DNA of 6,585 nucleotides from Sulfurimonas sp. (GTDB lineage Bacteria > Campylobacterota > Campylobacteria > Campylobacterales > Sulfurimonadaceae), in the NCBI RefSeq assembly GCF_023229105.1, contig NZ_JALNZY010000097.1:1-6585 (forward strand), written 5' to 3'. Of the stretch, positions 1 to 5,948 are shown one piece after another. Position 1 is the stretch's first letter. The number at the start of each line of letters is the position of its first letter. Below the pieces are notes generated by a model. That model had not been told where the DNA came from. It worked only from the letters and a program-made list of their open reading frames with translations, and did not search any database. The translations under genes and the position numbers were made by a program.

Positions 1-224
1 CGATAGAGTTTGGACATATGATTGACTACTCTGCGTTTATCGTTGAGAGCGCAATTGCAAGAAACGAGAGTCGCGGCGCACACTTTAGAGAAGATTTTGA
101 TACACGTGATGATAAAAACTTTCTAAAACACACCATGGCTTATATGGACAAACAGGGCAATATAGAACTTGATTATATGCCTGTAGTTCTTGGCAAACAT
201 GAACTTAAAGCAAGAAATTACTAA
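1..224 (+). CDS. sdhA: Succinate dehydrogenase/fumarate reductase flavoprotein subunit, C-terminal fragment (5' end outside window)
   Basis: The reading frame is open from the left edge (first full codon at base 3) to TAA at 222-224, giving the last 73 residues of a much longer protein. The segment around RNESRGAHFREDFDTRDD, followed by FLKHT, is the conserved signature of the C-terminal helical domain of SdhA/FrdA flavoproteins. The FAD-binding and capping domains, and any Tat signal, lie upstream and cannot be seen. The family's FAD subunit interconverts succinate and fumarate and passes electrons to the iron-sulfur subunit encoded next. The stop codon overlaps the Shine-Dalgarno of the next gene, so the two are one operon. 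With a type-E third subunit downstream, this could equally be named mfrA (8-methylmenaquinol:fumarate reductase). A methionine at base 18 is internal, not the start. The physiological direction cannot be told from this fragment. Confidence 0.9.
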   Translation, partial: IEFGHMIDYSAFIVESAIARNESRGAHFREDFDTRDDKNFLKHTMAYMDKQGNIELDYMPVVLGKHELKARNY

Positions 225-228
225 GGAG
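223..228 (+). promoter_or_regulatory. Ribosome binding site of sdhB, overlapping the sdhA stop
   Basis: AAGGAG lies 5 nt upstream of the ATG at 234 and shares bases with the TAA stop of the preceding gene. This fixes the sdhB start and suggests coupled translation of the two subunits. Confidence 0.8.
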
Positions 229-233
229 AAGTT

Positions 234-1211
234 ATGAGTACAAATAAAATTACTACACAAAAAGTAAACTTCAAAGTATTTCGCTTTAATGCTGATGAAG
301 ATTATCTTCCATACTATGAAGATTATAGCTTAGATGTTACTTCTGAAGAAGTTGTCTTAGATATACTAAACAGAATCAAATGGGATTATGACGGGAGTTT
401 TTCATACAGAAGAAGCTGTCGTCACGGTATCTGCGGAGCATGTGCCATCAAAGTAAACGGTCGCTCTACTTTAGCATGCAAAGAGAGTATGTCAACCATG
501 ATTGAATACTTTGGAAATGATTTAACGATTGAACCTCTTAGCATCAAAAGAGCTGTTAAGGATATGATTATAGACAAGGCTGATTTTTGGGAGAAACATG
601 CGGCAGTAACTCCTTATCTTGTTGCAGACATTGATGAGACACCTATGAGTGAAAATCTTGTATCTCCGCATGATGCCGAGGAGTTAAACGAAGCTGATTT
701 ATGTATTCAGTGCGGTGCATGTCACTATGCTTGCCCTGCTGTTGAGATAAACAGTGACTTTTTCGGTCCTGCGGCATTTGCTGCGGCTTACCGTTTTGAA
801 GCGGATGTCCGCGATAGTGACGGCGAGAGACTTATCAATGTAAACGAAGAGAAGCAAGGTGTCTGGGATTGCGTAAAATGTTTTGAGTGCACGGAGGTTT
901 GTCCAAAACATATAAATCCTTTTGAAAAAATTACAAAACTGCATCAGATGGCATTTAAAAAAGGTGTTGCTAAAAACAATGTTGCAACTCGTCATGCTGT
1001 TGGCTTTTTGCACTCTATAAGAAAACATGGCATGCTTGATGAGGGTGGCTTAGTTCTTTACTCTGAGGGACCGGCTATCGTAAAACATATTCCTGTAGCA
1101 CTTCAAATGTTTAGAAAAGGCAAGATAGTCATGCCTTGGAATATGCCAAAATCGGGTAATCTTGATGAGATACAAAAACTCATAAAATCCTCATCAACAG
1201 TAAAGTTCTAG
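234..1211 (+). CDS. sdhB: Type-E succinate dehydrogenase/fumarate reductase iron-sulfur subunit
   Basis: This 325-residue protein carries electrons from the flavoprotein to the quinone-side subunit. The N-terminal ferredoxin domain has the [2Fe-2S] ligands C62, C67, C70 and C82 (SCRHGICGAC then LAC). The C-terminal domain has C157, C160, C163 and C167-Pro, then C213, C216, C219 and C223-Pro in WDCVKCFECTEVCPKHINP. In classical SdhB/FrdB the second set has only three cysteines, and C167, C213 and C219 would bind a [3Fe-4S]. Here C216 supplies a fourth ligand, so a second [4Fe-4S] is predicted, as described for type-E enzymes. About 60 residues beyond the usual SdhB core extend the C-terminus, from the HQMAFKKG segment onward. 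The gene sits between sdhA and the CCG-domain subunit, with Shine-Dalgarno sequences overlapping stops on both sides. The Campylobacter/Wolinella equivalent is called mfrB; no signal peptide is seen. Family assignment is secure; direction (SDH or FRD) is not. Confidence 0.93.
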   Translation: MSTNKITTQKVNFKVFRFNADEDYLPYYEDYSLDVTSEEVVLDILNRIKWDYDGSFSYRRSCRHGICGACAIKVNGRSTLACKESMSTMIEYFGNDLTIEPLSIKRAVKDMIIDKADFWEKHAAVTPYLVADIDETPMSENLVSPHDAEELNEADLCIQCGACHYACPAVEINSDFFGPAAFAAAYRFEADVRDSDGERLINVNEEKQGVWDCVKCFECTEVCPKHINPFEKITKLHQMAFKKGVAKNNVATRHAVGFLHSIRKHGMLDEGGLVLYSEGPAIVKHIPVALQMFRKGKIVMPWNMPKSGNLDEIQKLIKSSSTVKF

Positions 1212-1214
1212 GAG
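1210..1214 (+). promoter_or_regulatory. Ribosome binding site of the CCG-domain subunit gene, overlapping the sdhB stop
   Basis: AGGAG starts inside the TAG stop of sdhB (1209-1211) and lies 7 nt before the ATG at 1222. It is the same arrangement as at the sdhA-sdhB junction. Confidence 0.75.
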
Positions 1215-1221
1215 TAGTTAA

Positions 1222-2103
1222 ATGAAAAAATTAAAATATGCACTTTTTACAGGATGTACGGCAAGACAGAGCACTCCAGAACAGATGATGTCAACTCTAG
1301 CAGTTGCCAAAAAACTGGATATTGAACTTATCGAACTAACAGAAGCTTCATGTTGCGGGGCTTCTCACTTGCAGGATTATGATGATTTCTTATCACTCGT
1401 TTTAAATGCTAGAAATATAGCTTATGCGGAAAAACACGGCTTAACAATGGTTACTATCTGTAATACCTGTCAGTTAAATACAGCTATGACGAAACATAGA
1501 CTCGATAAAAATTCAGAACTAAAAGCAAAGGTTAACGAAAAGCTTGCAGAAGTTGGTTTAGAGTATAAAGGGACATCAAATGTTATTCATTTTTTGTATG
1601 CAATTATTGATGATTTCGGACTTGACAAGATAAAAAAGATGGTTGTGAAACCTTTGAGCCAGTTCAATATTGCTCCGTTTTACGGCTGTCACAATATTCG
1701 CCCCTCAGAGCTTCATGACGAGTCTCATAAGCAAAAAGAGAATCCATACAACCCTACTTCACTTGATGACCTTATCATCGCTTGCGGAGCTATGAGCGTT
1801 GAGTATGAAGAGAAAAACAAGTGCTGCGGCTTCCATGTAGAACTTCAAGCACCGCATACGGCATCAGTTTTAACAGGAAATGCAATTGCAGGCGCAACCG
1901 ACAATAATGCGGACATGATGGTAACACCCTGCCCGCTTTGCCACCTAAAACTCGACACTCAAACAAAACATGCCTCAGAAGCAATTGGAAGAGAAGTTTC
2001 ACTTCCTGTTCTTCATATGCAGCAGATGGTAGGACTAGCACTAGGATGCACTCCAGCAGAACTTGGTCTAAAACATCATGTCACGGATGTAAATTTTGTC
2101 TAA
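1222..2103 (+). CDS. sdhE: Type-E succinate dehydrogenase/fumarate reductase third subunit (SdhE/MfrE; HdrB-like, two CCG domains)
   Basis: This 293-residue protein has two cysteine-rich CCG repeats like those of heterodisulfide reductase subunit B. Repeat 1 is C12, C44-C45-G46, then C80-N-T-C83 (spacings 31 and 33). Repeat 2 is C156, C201-C202-G203, then C237-P-L-C240 (spacings 44 and 33). In HdrB such repeats bind iron-sulfur clusters. In type-E quinone oxidoreductases this subunit replaces the haem-b membrane anchors and is thought to link the iron-sulfur subunit to the membrane quinone. I see no transmembrane helix and no signal peptide, which fits that family. The symbol follows the SdhABE usage; this is not the unrelated flavinylation factor also called SdhE. 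The gene closes the operon and is followed by a strong terminator. An annotation pipeline might call it CoB-CoM heterodisulfide reductase subunit B; its position next to sdhAB makes the Sdh/Mfr role far more likely. Confidence 0.9.
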   Translation: MKKLKYALFTGCTARQSTPEQMMSTLAVAKKLDIELIELTEASCCGASHLQDYDDFLSLVLNARNIAYAEKHGLTMVTICNTCQLNTAMTKHRLDKNSELKAKVNEKLAEVGLEYKGTSNVIHFLYAIIDDFGLDKIKKMVVKPLSQFNIAPFYGCHNIRPSELHDESHKQKENPYNPTSLDDLIIACGAMSVEYEEKNKCCGFHVELQAPHTASVLTGNAIAGATDNNADMMVTPCPLCHLKLDTQTKHASEAIGREVSLPVLHMQQMVGLALGCTPAELGLKHHVTDVNFV

Positions 2104-2147
2104 ATCCCATTACTAACATGGGCACAGAGGCATAAAAAGAGAATGTC

Positions 2148-2194
2148 AAAGGTGCTTTGTCAGCCAATAAATACAAAAAAGACAAAGCACTTTT
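2148..2194 (+). terminator. Rho-independent terminator of the sdh operon
   Basis: A perfect 10-bp inverted repeat, GTGCTTTGTC (2152-2161) and GACAAAGCAC (2181-2190), runs straight into TTTT. The stem extends to 14 bp by pairing AAAG (2148-2151) with TTTT (2191-2194), including one G-U pair. The loop is 19 nt and A-rich. It starts 44 nt after the last sdh stop codon. The opposite strand has only a poor T run after the stem, so it should act mainly on the plus strand. Confidence 0.75.
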
Positions 2195-2277
2195 AGAAGA
2201 TTTACTATATGAATGATAGCCAAGATTAAAAGGTTTGAATTTTATCAGAAAAAGTAGAGATTTACTTGCGGGGATGT

Positions 2278-2320
2278 AATATAACTATAAGCTTTAGAAT
2301 TTATAGTTTATAGTTATATT
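2278..2320 (-). terminator. AT-rich hairpin at the 3' end of the cytochrome gene, possible terminator
   Basis: A perfect 13-bp inverted repeat pairs AATATAACTATAA (2278-2290) with TTATAGTTATATT (2308-2320), with a 17-nt loop. It begins 18 nt beyond the stop of the minus-strand cytochrome gene. The stem has only one G-C pair and no T run follows on the minus strand, so terminator activity is a guess. A second copy of TTATAGT (2301-2307) beside the right arm allows a competing shorter hairpin with CTATAA (2285-2290). Confidence 0.4.
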
Positions 2321-2338
2321 ATTTATAAATAGCTAAGA

Positions 2339-2722
2339 CTACCAGCCTCTAACTATTCTATGACACGAAATACAGTCAGCTATAATCTCACCGTAAGCTT
2401 TAGTAGCATCTGTATAACTCTCTTTTTCTATTGCTGACTTTAGTGCTTTTAAGTGTTCTGCTAGGTTACTGCTGATGTTTTTAGTAACTTGAACTTTGTT
2501 GTTGTGTTTTATAAAAACAGATACATCAACTTTAGAAAAAATAGCGTTTGCATTTTCTAAAACAACCACACCAGCCTTTACTTCATCCCTCTTACTATAT
2601 AAAAAACCACTTTGAATTTGGTTCATACCTTGTGTCATTAAACTCATTGTCGAATTTATTGTAGTCTCATAAGCCAGTCCAAGAACTGAGCTTAAGATTA
2701 GTGCCACTACGATTTTTTTCAT
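2339..2722 (-). CDS. Small exported class-II-like monohaem c-type cytochrome
   Basis: This 127-residue protein begins with a Sec signal peptide (MKKIVVALILSSVLGLAYE; cleavage probably near residue 18), so it should act in the periplasm. A single haem-binding site, CISCH (117-121), lies six residues from the C-terminus. The rest is predicted mostly helical. A C-terminal CxxCH on a helical domain of about 110 residues is the layout of class II cytochromes (c' and c-556), where a methionine in the first helix may be the sixth ligand; M26, M29 and M33 are candidates. Electron transfer is the likely role, but the partner is unknown. The start is supported by GGAGAG at 2727-2732, four bases before the ATG. 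The gene stands alone, convergent with the sdh operon. Nothing ties it to the Sdh complex except adjacency. Subfamily assignment rests on layout only. Confidence 0.82.
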   Translation of the reverse strand: MKKIVVALILSSVLGLAYETTINSTMSLMTQGMNQIQSGFLYSKRDEVKAGVVVLENANAIFSKVDVSVFIKHNNKVQVTKNISSNLAEHLKALKSAIEKESYTDATKAYGEIIADCISCHRIVRGW

Positions 2723-2752
2723 TTATCTCTCCGTGATTAATTTTGTTGTTTA

Positions 2753-2758
2753 ATAATA
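2753..2758 (-). promoter_or_regulatory. Probable -10 element of the cytochrome gene promoter
   Basis: On the minus strand, GGGTATTATTAAAC contains TATTAT, about 30 nt before the start codon, which would give a leader of roughly 20-25 nt. No TTGACA-like -35 is visible at the expected distance; the region is simply AT-rich, which is common for sigma-70 promoters in Campylobacterota. The uniform AT richness makes chance matches easy. Confidence 0.35.
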
Positions 2759-2780
2759 CCCTTTATATAATTAAAGATTT

Positions 2781-2802
2781 ATAAATTATTATAATAATTT
2801 AT
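2781..2802. repeat. Perfect 22-bp palindrome upstream of the cytochrome promoter, possible operator
   Basis: The half-site ATAAATTATTA (2781-2791) is followed without a spacer by its exact reverse complement (2792-2802). It lies about 22 bp upstream of the probable -10 and 58 bp upstream of the cytochrome start codon, at about the -35 region or just upstream. An AT-only palindrome could be a binding site for a dimeric regulator, an UP-like element, or chance in AT-rich DNA. No known regulator is assigned. Confidence 0.4.
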
Positions 2803-3252
2803 GCTAAACTTTATAAATGTACACATGCACCTAAATTACACCTCTCATGAAGAATGGCACTAACTTAAGCAATAATAATACATTTTAGAATGACCATTTT
2901 TTATAACTTCATCTCTTGCAATATTTCTGGTTGCATAAGTAATCTATAGGAATTACCAAGATGATTCTCAACTGTTTATGTATGCAGTGGAGCTAGTTAC
3001 AATAGAGTTTAAAACCATTGCTATTGGCAATAAGCCCAATAATGCAATTCAATCTGGACAAGTTATAGAGTTGCTTCTTCGGTGCACTGCATTAAACCTG
3101 TTAGTTAAAAAATCAATGATAAGTAAAGTTGCATAAAGTGGAGATTCTCTCACAAGAGTGTCATTTAGGTCATTGAAGAGGACCATACAGAATAATAAAA
3201 GACAATCCTATATGCTATAGTATTTATCACTCTATTTAATCGTTACACCTAT
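2803..3252. other. Intergenic stretch of about 450 bp with no recognisable gene
   Basis: No ORF with a convincing ribosome binding site or recognisable product is found on either strand. The best candidate is a plus-strand frame open from 2939 to 3133 (ATG at 2978, 52 codons to TAA at 3134-3136) and open again in the same frame to TAG at 3218-3220. Its product is not one I recognise and no Shine-Dalgarno precedes the ATG. No tRNA-like fold, long repeat or insertion-sequence end is visible. No clear terminator follows mogA here; only short imperfect hairpins are present. It may hold the cytochrome gene's upstream control region plus decayed coding sequence. Confidence 0.5.
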
Positions 3253-3786
3253 CTACTTAATCTTCGGTCTAAAAGCCTTTATAACATCCTCGTTCGTTTC
3301 TATATAAGGTCCTTCTATTAGGTCTATGCAGTACGGTACAGCAGGGAATACTGCATCAAGACACTCACGGATGGATTTTGGTTTTCCCGGCAGGTTTATG
3401 ATAAGGCTTTTGCCTCTGATGCCAGCCGTCTGACGAGATAAAATTGCAGTCGGCACATATTGTAGGCTTACCTGACGCATAAGCTCGCCAAATCCCGGCA
3501 TCATCTTCTGACATACGTTCTCGGTGGCTTCGGGGGTCACATCTCTTAGAGCGGGCCCTGTTCCACCGGTCGTAACTACAAAACAGCACCCCTTATTGTC
3601 GCAAAGCTCTATCAAGGTCTCTTCTATCATGTCCTGTTCATCTGGGATGCATCTATATACTATCTCAAACTCGCTCACAAGATACTCTTTCATGGTGTCT
3701 TGAATAGCAACTCCCGATATGTCTTCATATATTCCTTTGCTTGCTCTGTCGCTTGCCGTGATAACGCCTATTTTTATTTTACTCAT
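3253..3786 (-). CDS. mogA: Molybdopterin adenylyltransferase MogA
   Basis: This 177-residue cytoplasmic enzyme adenylates molybdopterin with ATP, the step before molybdate insertion in molybdenum/tungsten cofactor synthesis. It is a single MoCF-binding domain: the N-terminal strand IKIGVITASDRASKG (4-18), the nucleotide/molybdopterin-binding loop TTGGTGPALRDVTPEAT (72-88), then MPGFGELMR (96-104), LSRQTAGIRGKSLIINLPGKP (116-136) and a C-terminal helix around SIRECLDAVFPAVP. Length and motif order are typical of MogA, without the extra domains of MoeA. It is the last gene of the mtaB operon. Its ribosome binding site is embedded in the bioV stop, so its translation is probably coupled. A closely related MoaB assignment is possible, but the RDVTPEAT and AGIRG motifs favour MogA. 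The cofactor would serve molybdoenzymes encoded elsewhere. Confidence 0.93.
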   Translation of the reverse strand: MSKIKIGVITASDRASKGIYEDISGVAIQDTMKEYLVSEFEIVYRCIPDEQDMIEETLIELCDNKGCCFVVTTGGTGPALRDVTPEATENVCQKMMPGFGELMRQVSLQYVPTAILSRQTAGIRGKSLIINLPGKPKSIRECLDAVFPAVPYCIDLIEGPYIETNEDVIKAFRPKIK

Positions 3787-3793
3787 ATATATT

Positions 3794-3798
3794 CTCCT
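3794..3798 (-). promoter_or_regulatory. Ribosome binding site of mogA, overlapping the bioV stop
   Basis: On the minus strand, TAGGAG combines the bioV TAG stop (3797-3799) with the mogA Shine-Dalgarno AGGAG, 7 nt before the ATG. Ribosomes ending bioV are therefore placed to start mogA. Confidence 0.75.
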
Positions 3799-4318
3799 AG
3801 TTAGTTAGTAAAAAATGATTTGCATCTTTTATATATGTTAGAGTTGCAAATTCTAAAAAAAACTCCCTTGCACCATCTGCATCTATTATTGCATCTTTGC
3901 CACCGAGATAAACCTCTATCTTTATCCCGCTTTGTGCGATATCCTTTAGTTCCTCTCTGTCCCACTCATAACAAAGTAGCTCTTTTAGCTCTTCAATGCT
4001 GTTTTTATCATGCTCTATAATCTTTTTTTCATAGGGCAAAAAGCACAAAGAGATAAACTCTCTTAAATACGCATCTCTGTTTTTTCTATATCCAAGAAGT
4101 TGAAGTTTTTTAAACTTCTCATCTTTTGTCTGAAAAAAAGCAGGGGAGAAAAGCTGCAAGGTGTCTACTCTTTTTTTTACTCTCAACTGCTCTTTTATAT
4201 ATTCAAACGCTTTTATGGCTCCGTAGCTAAATCCGCAGACACAATATTGAGACGAGTTTATATAATCTTTAAAATAGTGTTGCTCATTTTTTAGAGAAAA
4301 TCCGCTAAAAAATTTCAT
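3797..4318 (-). CDS. bioV: Pimeloyl-ACP methyl ester esterase, BioV type
   Basis: This 173-residue alpha/beta-hydrolase fits BioV, the Helicobacter-type esterase that removes the methyl group from pimeloyl-ACP methyl ester and so ends pimelate synthesis for biotin (the job of BioH in E. coli). The nucleophile elbow GFSYGA (29-34) places the catalytic serine at S31. D142 in LGGKDAIID and H168 in DANHFLL are the likely rest of the triad. The start MKFFSGFSLKNE and the early serine show that the N-terminal strands found in BioH (about 256 residues) are missing, which is normal for BioV. The gene overlaps the upstream FtsH-like gene by 14 nt and has only a weak Shine-Dalgarno (AAGAAG), which suggests re-initiation after ftsH-like translation. 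The triad assignment for D142 is inferred from position. No other biotin gene is visible in the window. Confidence 0.82.
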   Translation of the reverse strand: MKFFSGFSLKNEQHYFKDYINSSQYCVCGFSYGAIKAFEYIKEQLRVKKRVDTLQLFSPAFFQTKDEKFKKLQLLGYRKNRDAYLREFISLCFLPYEKKIIEHDKNSIEELKELLCYEWDREELKDIAQSGIKIEVYLGGKDAIIDADGAREFFLEFATLTYIKDANHFLLTN

Positions 4319-5948
4319 TGAGCTTCTTTTTTACATCTGCTTTTGTGATGCTCTCACGCTCATTTAAAACACCCTCTACATATTTTATAACGTTCTGCAT
4401 TGATTCTAAAAGAGTTCTTGTCTCCTCATAGAGTCTTTTCATTAAAATCTCTTTTTCATTCTCGCTAGCCATAAGAGATGAGCCCATGCCGTACTCTGTA
4501 ATCATCTTTTCAACTATCTCTTTTGCTTCATCCAAATCACCTTTGGCACTACTTGCATGTTCATTGTACTTGATGTTGCATGCGACAATGCCAGCTAAAA
4601 GCATCTTTACTCTTGATTCAAGCTCATATTTTATAAGCGGTTCATCTGTTGCGGGAGTCAGCTTCTCGTTTGAGAGAAGTAATTTTTCAAAAGGAAGATC
4701 AAAATAAGTTGCGCAGATTACTTTCGCCGCCTGATAAGTTACTCGGTACTGTTTTTGCTCATCACTTAACATCTGGAGCTTCTTTTTGCCAAACATAACC
4801 TTGTCTTTTACGTGATGAAAGTGCTCTATTGTAACTTGAAAATCATGCCCTCTTATAGCAAGCAGAGATGCTTCGTTGACAAGAGTGGCCAGTGATGCTC
4901 CACTAAAGCCTACCGTCATGCTTGCCACAGTATCTACATTTACGTCATTGGGAACTTTTTCTAAATATTTGCTAAGGATTGAAGCTCTCTCCCTTTTTGT
5001 AGGAAGTTCGACAAAAATTCTCCTATCAAATCTTCCTGAACGAAGAAGCGCTGAGTCAAGCACATCTATCTTGTTTGTAGCGGCGATTACGATTACCCCG
5101 CTAGAGTTTTCAAAGCCGTCCATCTCCGTTAAAAGCTGGTTAAGTGTTGCTTCTCTCTCATCGTTTCTCTGTCCGTCTCTTTTTTTCCCTACGGCATCTA
5201 TCTCATCTATAAATATTATTGATGGGGAGTTGTTCTTTGCCGCATTAAAAAGCTCATTAACCCGCTTTGCACCCATGCCGACATATATCTGAACAAAAGA
5301 AGCACCACTTTGATAGTAAAAAGGAACACCCGCAGCATTCGCAACTGCTTTTGCTATCATAGTTTTACCCACCCCAGGAGGTCCTACTAAAAGTACACCT
5401 CGTGGCATTCTTGCGCCAAAACTTTTGTAGCGTTTTGGCTTTTTCATAAAATCAATTATCTCTTCAAGCTCTATTTTTACATCACTTATGCCGCCAATAT
5501 CGCTAAATGTGACATCGCTTTTTATAGATCCTATCGGTTTTGAATGCTCTAATGAAGATTTAAATCTGCTGCTTGTGATGCTCTGGGTATCTAATATTTT
5601 GTTTTTTTGAAGCCACTTAAAAATAAGCACGCCAAGTCCTAAAAAAAGTATTAAAAAAAGAAGGTAAACCACTATATTTGAGCCGTTTTTAACCTTGACT
5701 TTATACTCGCCAAGCATTTGTGCAGAGATTTGAGAAGATGCAATTTTATAAACCTCATTATCTGTTTTAAGATAGACAAAATCCTCTGAAAGCATAACAT
5801 TTTTAACATCCTTGTTCTGTAACATAGAGGTCGCATCTTTTAGTGAAATAGTCTCTGCATTATCTCTTAGAATTGCAAAAAGAACCAAAATTATCACTAA
5901 AAAAGCTGATGCATAAAGTGCTACTCTGTTTGTTTTAGACCCTACCAT
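4305..5948 (-). CDS. Membrane-bound FtsH-like AAA+ ATPase with degenerate, probably inactive protease domain
   Basis: This 547-residue protein has FtsH architecture: transmembrane helix 1 (about 11-27), a short periplasmic segment (28-91), helix 2 (92-112), an AAA+ domain (about 145-340) and an M41-like C-terminal domain. The ATPase looks complete: Walker A GPPGVGKT (189-196), Walker B IIFIDE (244-249), pore loop FVQIYVGMGA with Y222 where FtsH usually has Phe, and arginine fingers R306 and R309 in SGRFDRR. In the protease domain, HEAGH is replaced by YQAAK (405-409), so both zinc histidines and the catalytic glutamate are gone. D471 still aligns with the third metal ligand. The PRGxALG strand is missing, leaving the segment between the motif and D471 about 15 residues shorter than in E. 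coli FtsH. It probably unfolds, extracts or remodels membrane proteins without cutting them. The start is fixed by GAGGAGG (5955-5961). It overlaps mtaB and bioV by 14 nt each. It is a paralogue of FtsH and should not replace the active protease. Confidence 0.9.
   Translation of the reverse strand: MVGSKTNRVALYASAFLVIILVLFAILRDNAETISLKDATSMLQNKDVKNVMLSEDFVYLKTDNEVYKIASSQISAQMLGEYKVKVKNGSNIVVYLLFLILFLGLGVLIFKWLQKNKILDTQSITSSRFKSSLEHSKPIGSIKSDVTFSDIGGISDVKIELEEIIDFMKKPKRYKSFGARMPRGVLLVGPPGVGKTMIAKAVANAAGVPFYYQSGASFVQIYVGMGAKRVNELFNAAKNNSPSIIFIDEIDAVGKKRDGQRNDEREATLNQLLTEMDGFENSSGVIVIAATNKIDVLDSALLRSGRFDRRIFVELPTKRERASILSKYLEKVPNDVNVDTVASMTVGFSGASLATLVNEASLLAIRGHDFQVTIEHFHHVKDKVMFGKKKLQMLSDEQKQYRVTYQAAKVICATYFDLPFEKLLLSNEKLTPATDEPLIKYELESRVKMLLAGIVACNIKYNEHASSAKGDLDEAKEIVEKMITEYGMGSSLMASENEKEILMKRLYEETRTLLESMQNVIKYVEGVLNERESITKADVKKKLNEIF

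Noticed and set aside
699..1028. 109-codon minus-strand ORF inside sdhB
   Set aside because: It is antisense to the conserved cluster-binding region of sdhB, has no family resemblance and no ribosome binding site.
1790..2135. Minus-strand (1790-2041) and plus-strand (1938-2135) ORFs within and just past the CCG-domain gene
   Set aside because: Both are shadows of a well-supported gene; the plus-strand one only extends 32 nt past its stop and resembles nothing known.
2870..2940. Very short ORFs after ATGs at about 2848 and 2891 (13 and 19 codons)
   Set aside because: They have no ribosome binding site and no recognisable peptide; such lengths are expected by chance.
3030..3190. Short inverted repeats (for example ATTGC/GCAAT and CTCT/AGAG) considered as a mogA terminator or small RNA
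   Set aside because: Stems are 4-5 bp without a following T run, so they are indistinguishable from chance.
3205..3225. Extended -10-like TGCTATAGT on the plus strand in the gap after mogA
   Set aside because: No -35 partner is evident and it would transcribe only antisense to mogA; AT-rich DNA gives such matches easily.
3365..3589. 74-codon minus-strand ORF in another frame of mogA
   Set aside because: It is an out-of-frame reading of the conserved molybdopterin-binding region of mogA.
3820..5292. Four plus-strand ORFs (3820-4020, 4100-4294, 4486-4707, 4876-5292) antisense to bioV and the FtsH-like gene
   Set aside because: All are antisense to genes with clear domains; their serine- and leucine-rich products are typical of antisense readings, and the 138-codon one mirrors the AAA+ domain.
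4305..5948. Calling the FtsH-like gene ftsH
   Set aside because: The HExxH protease motif is absent and the protein is about 100 residues shorter than typical FtsH, so the symbol would mislead.
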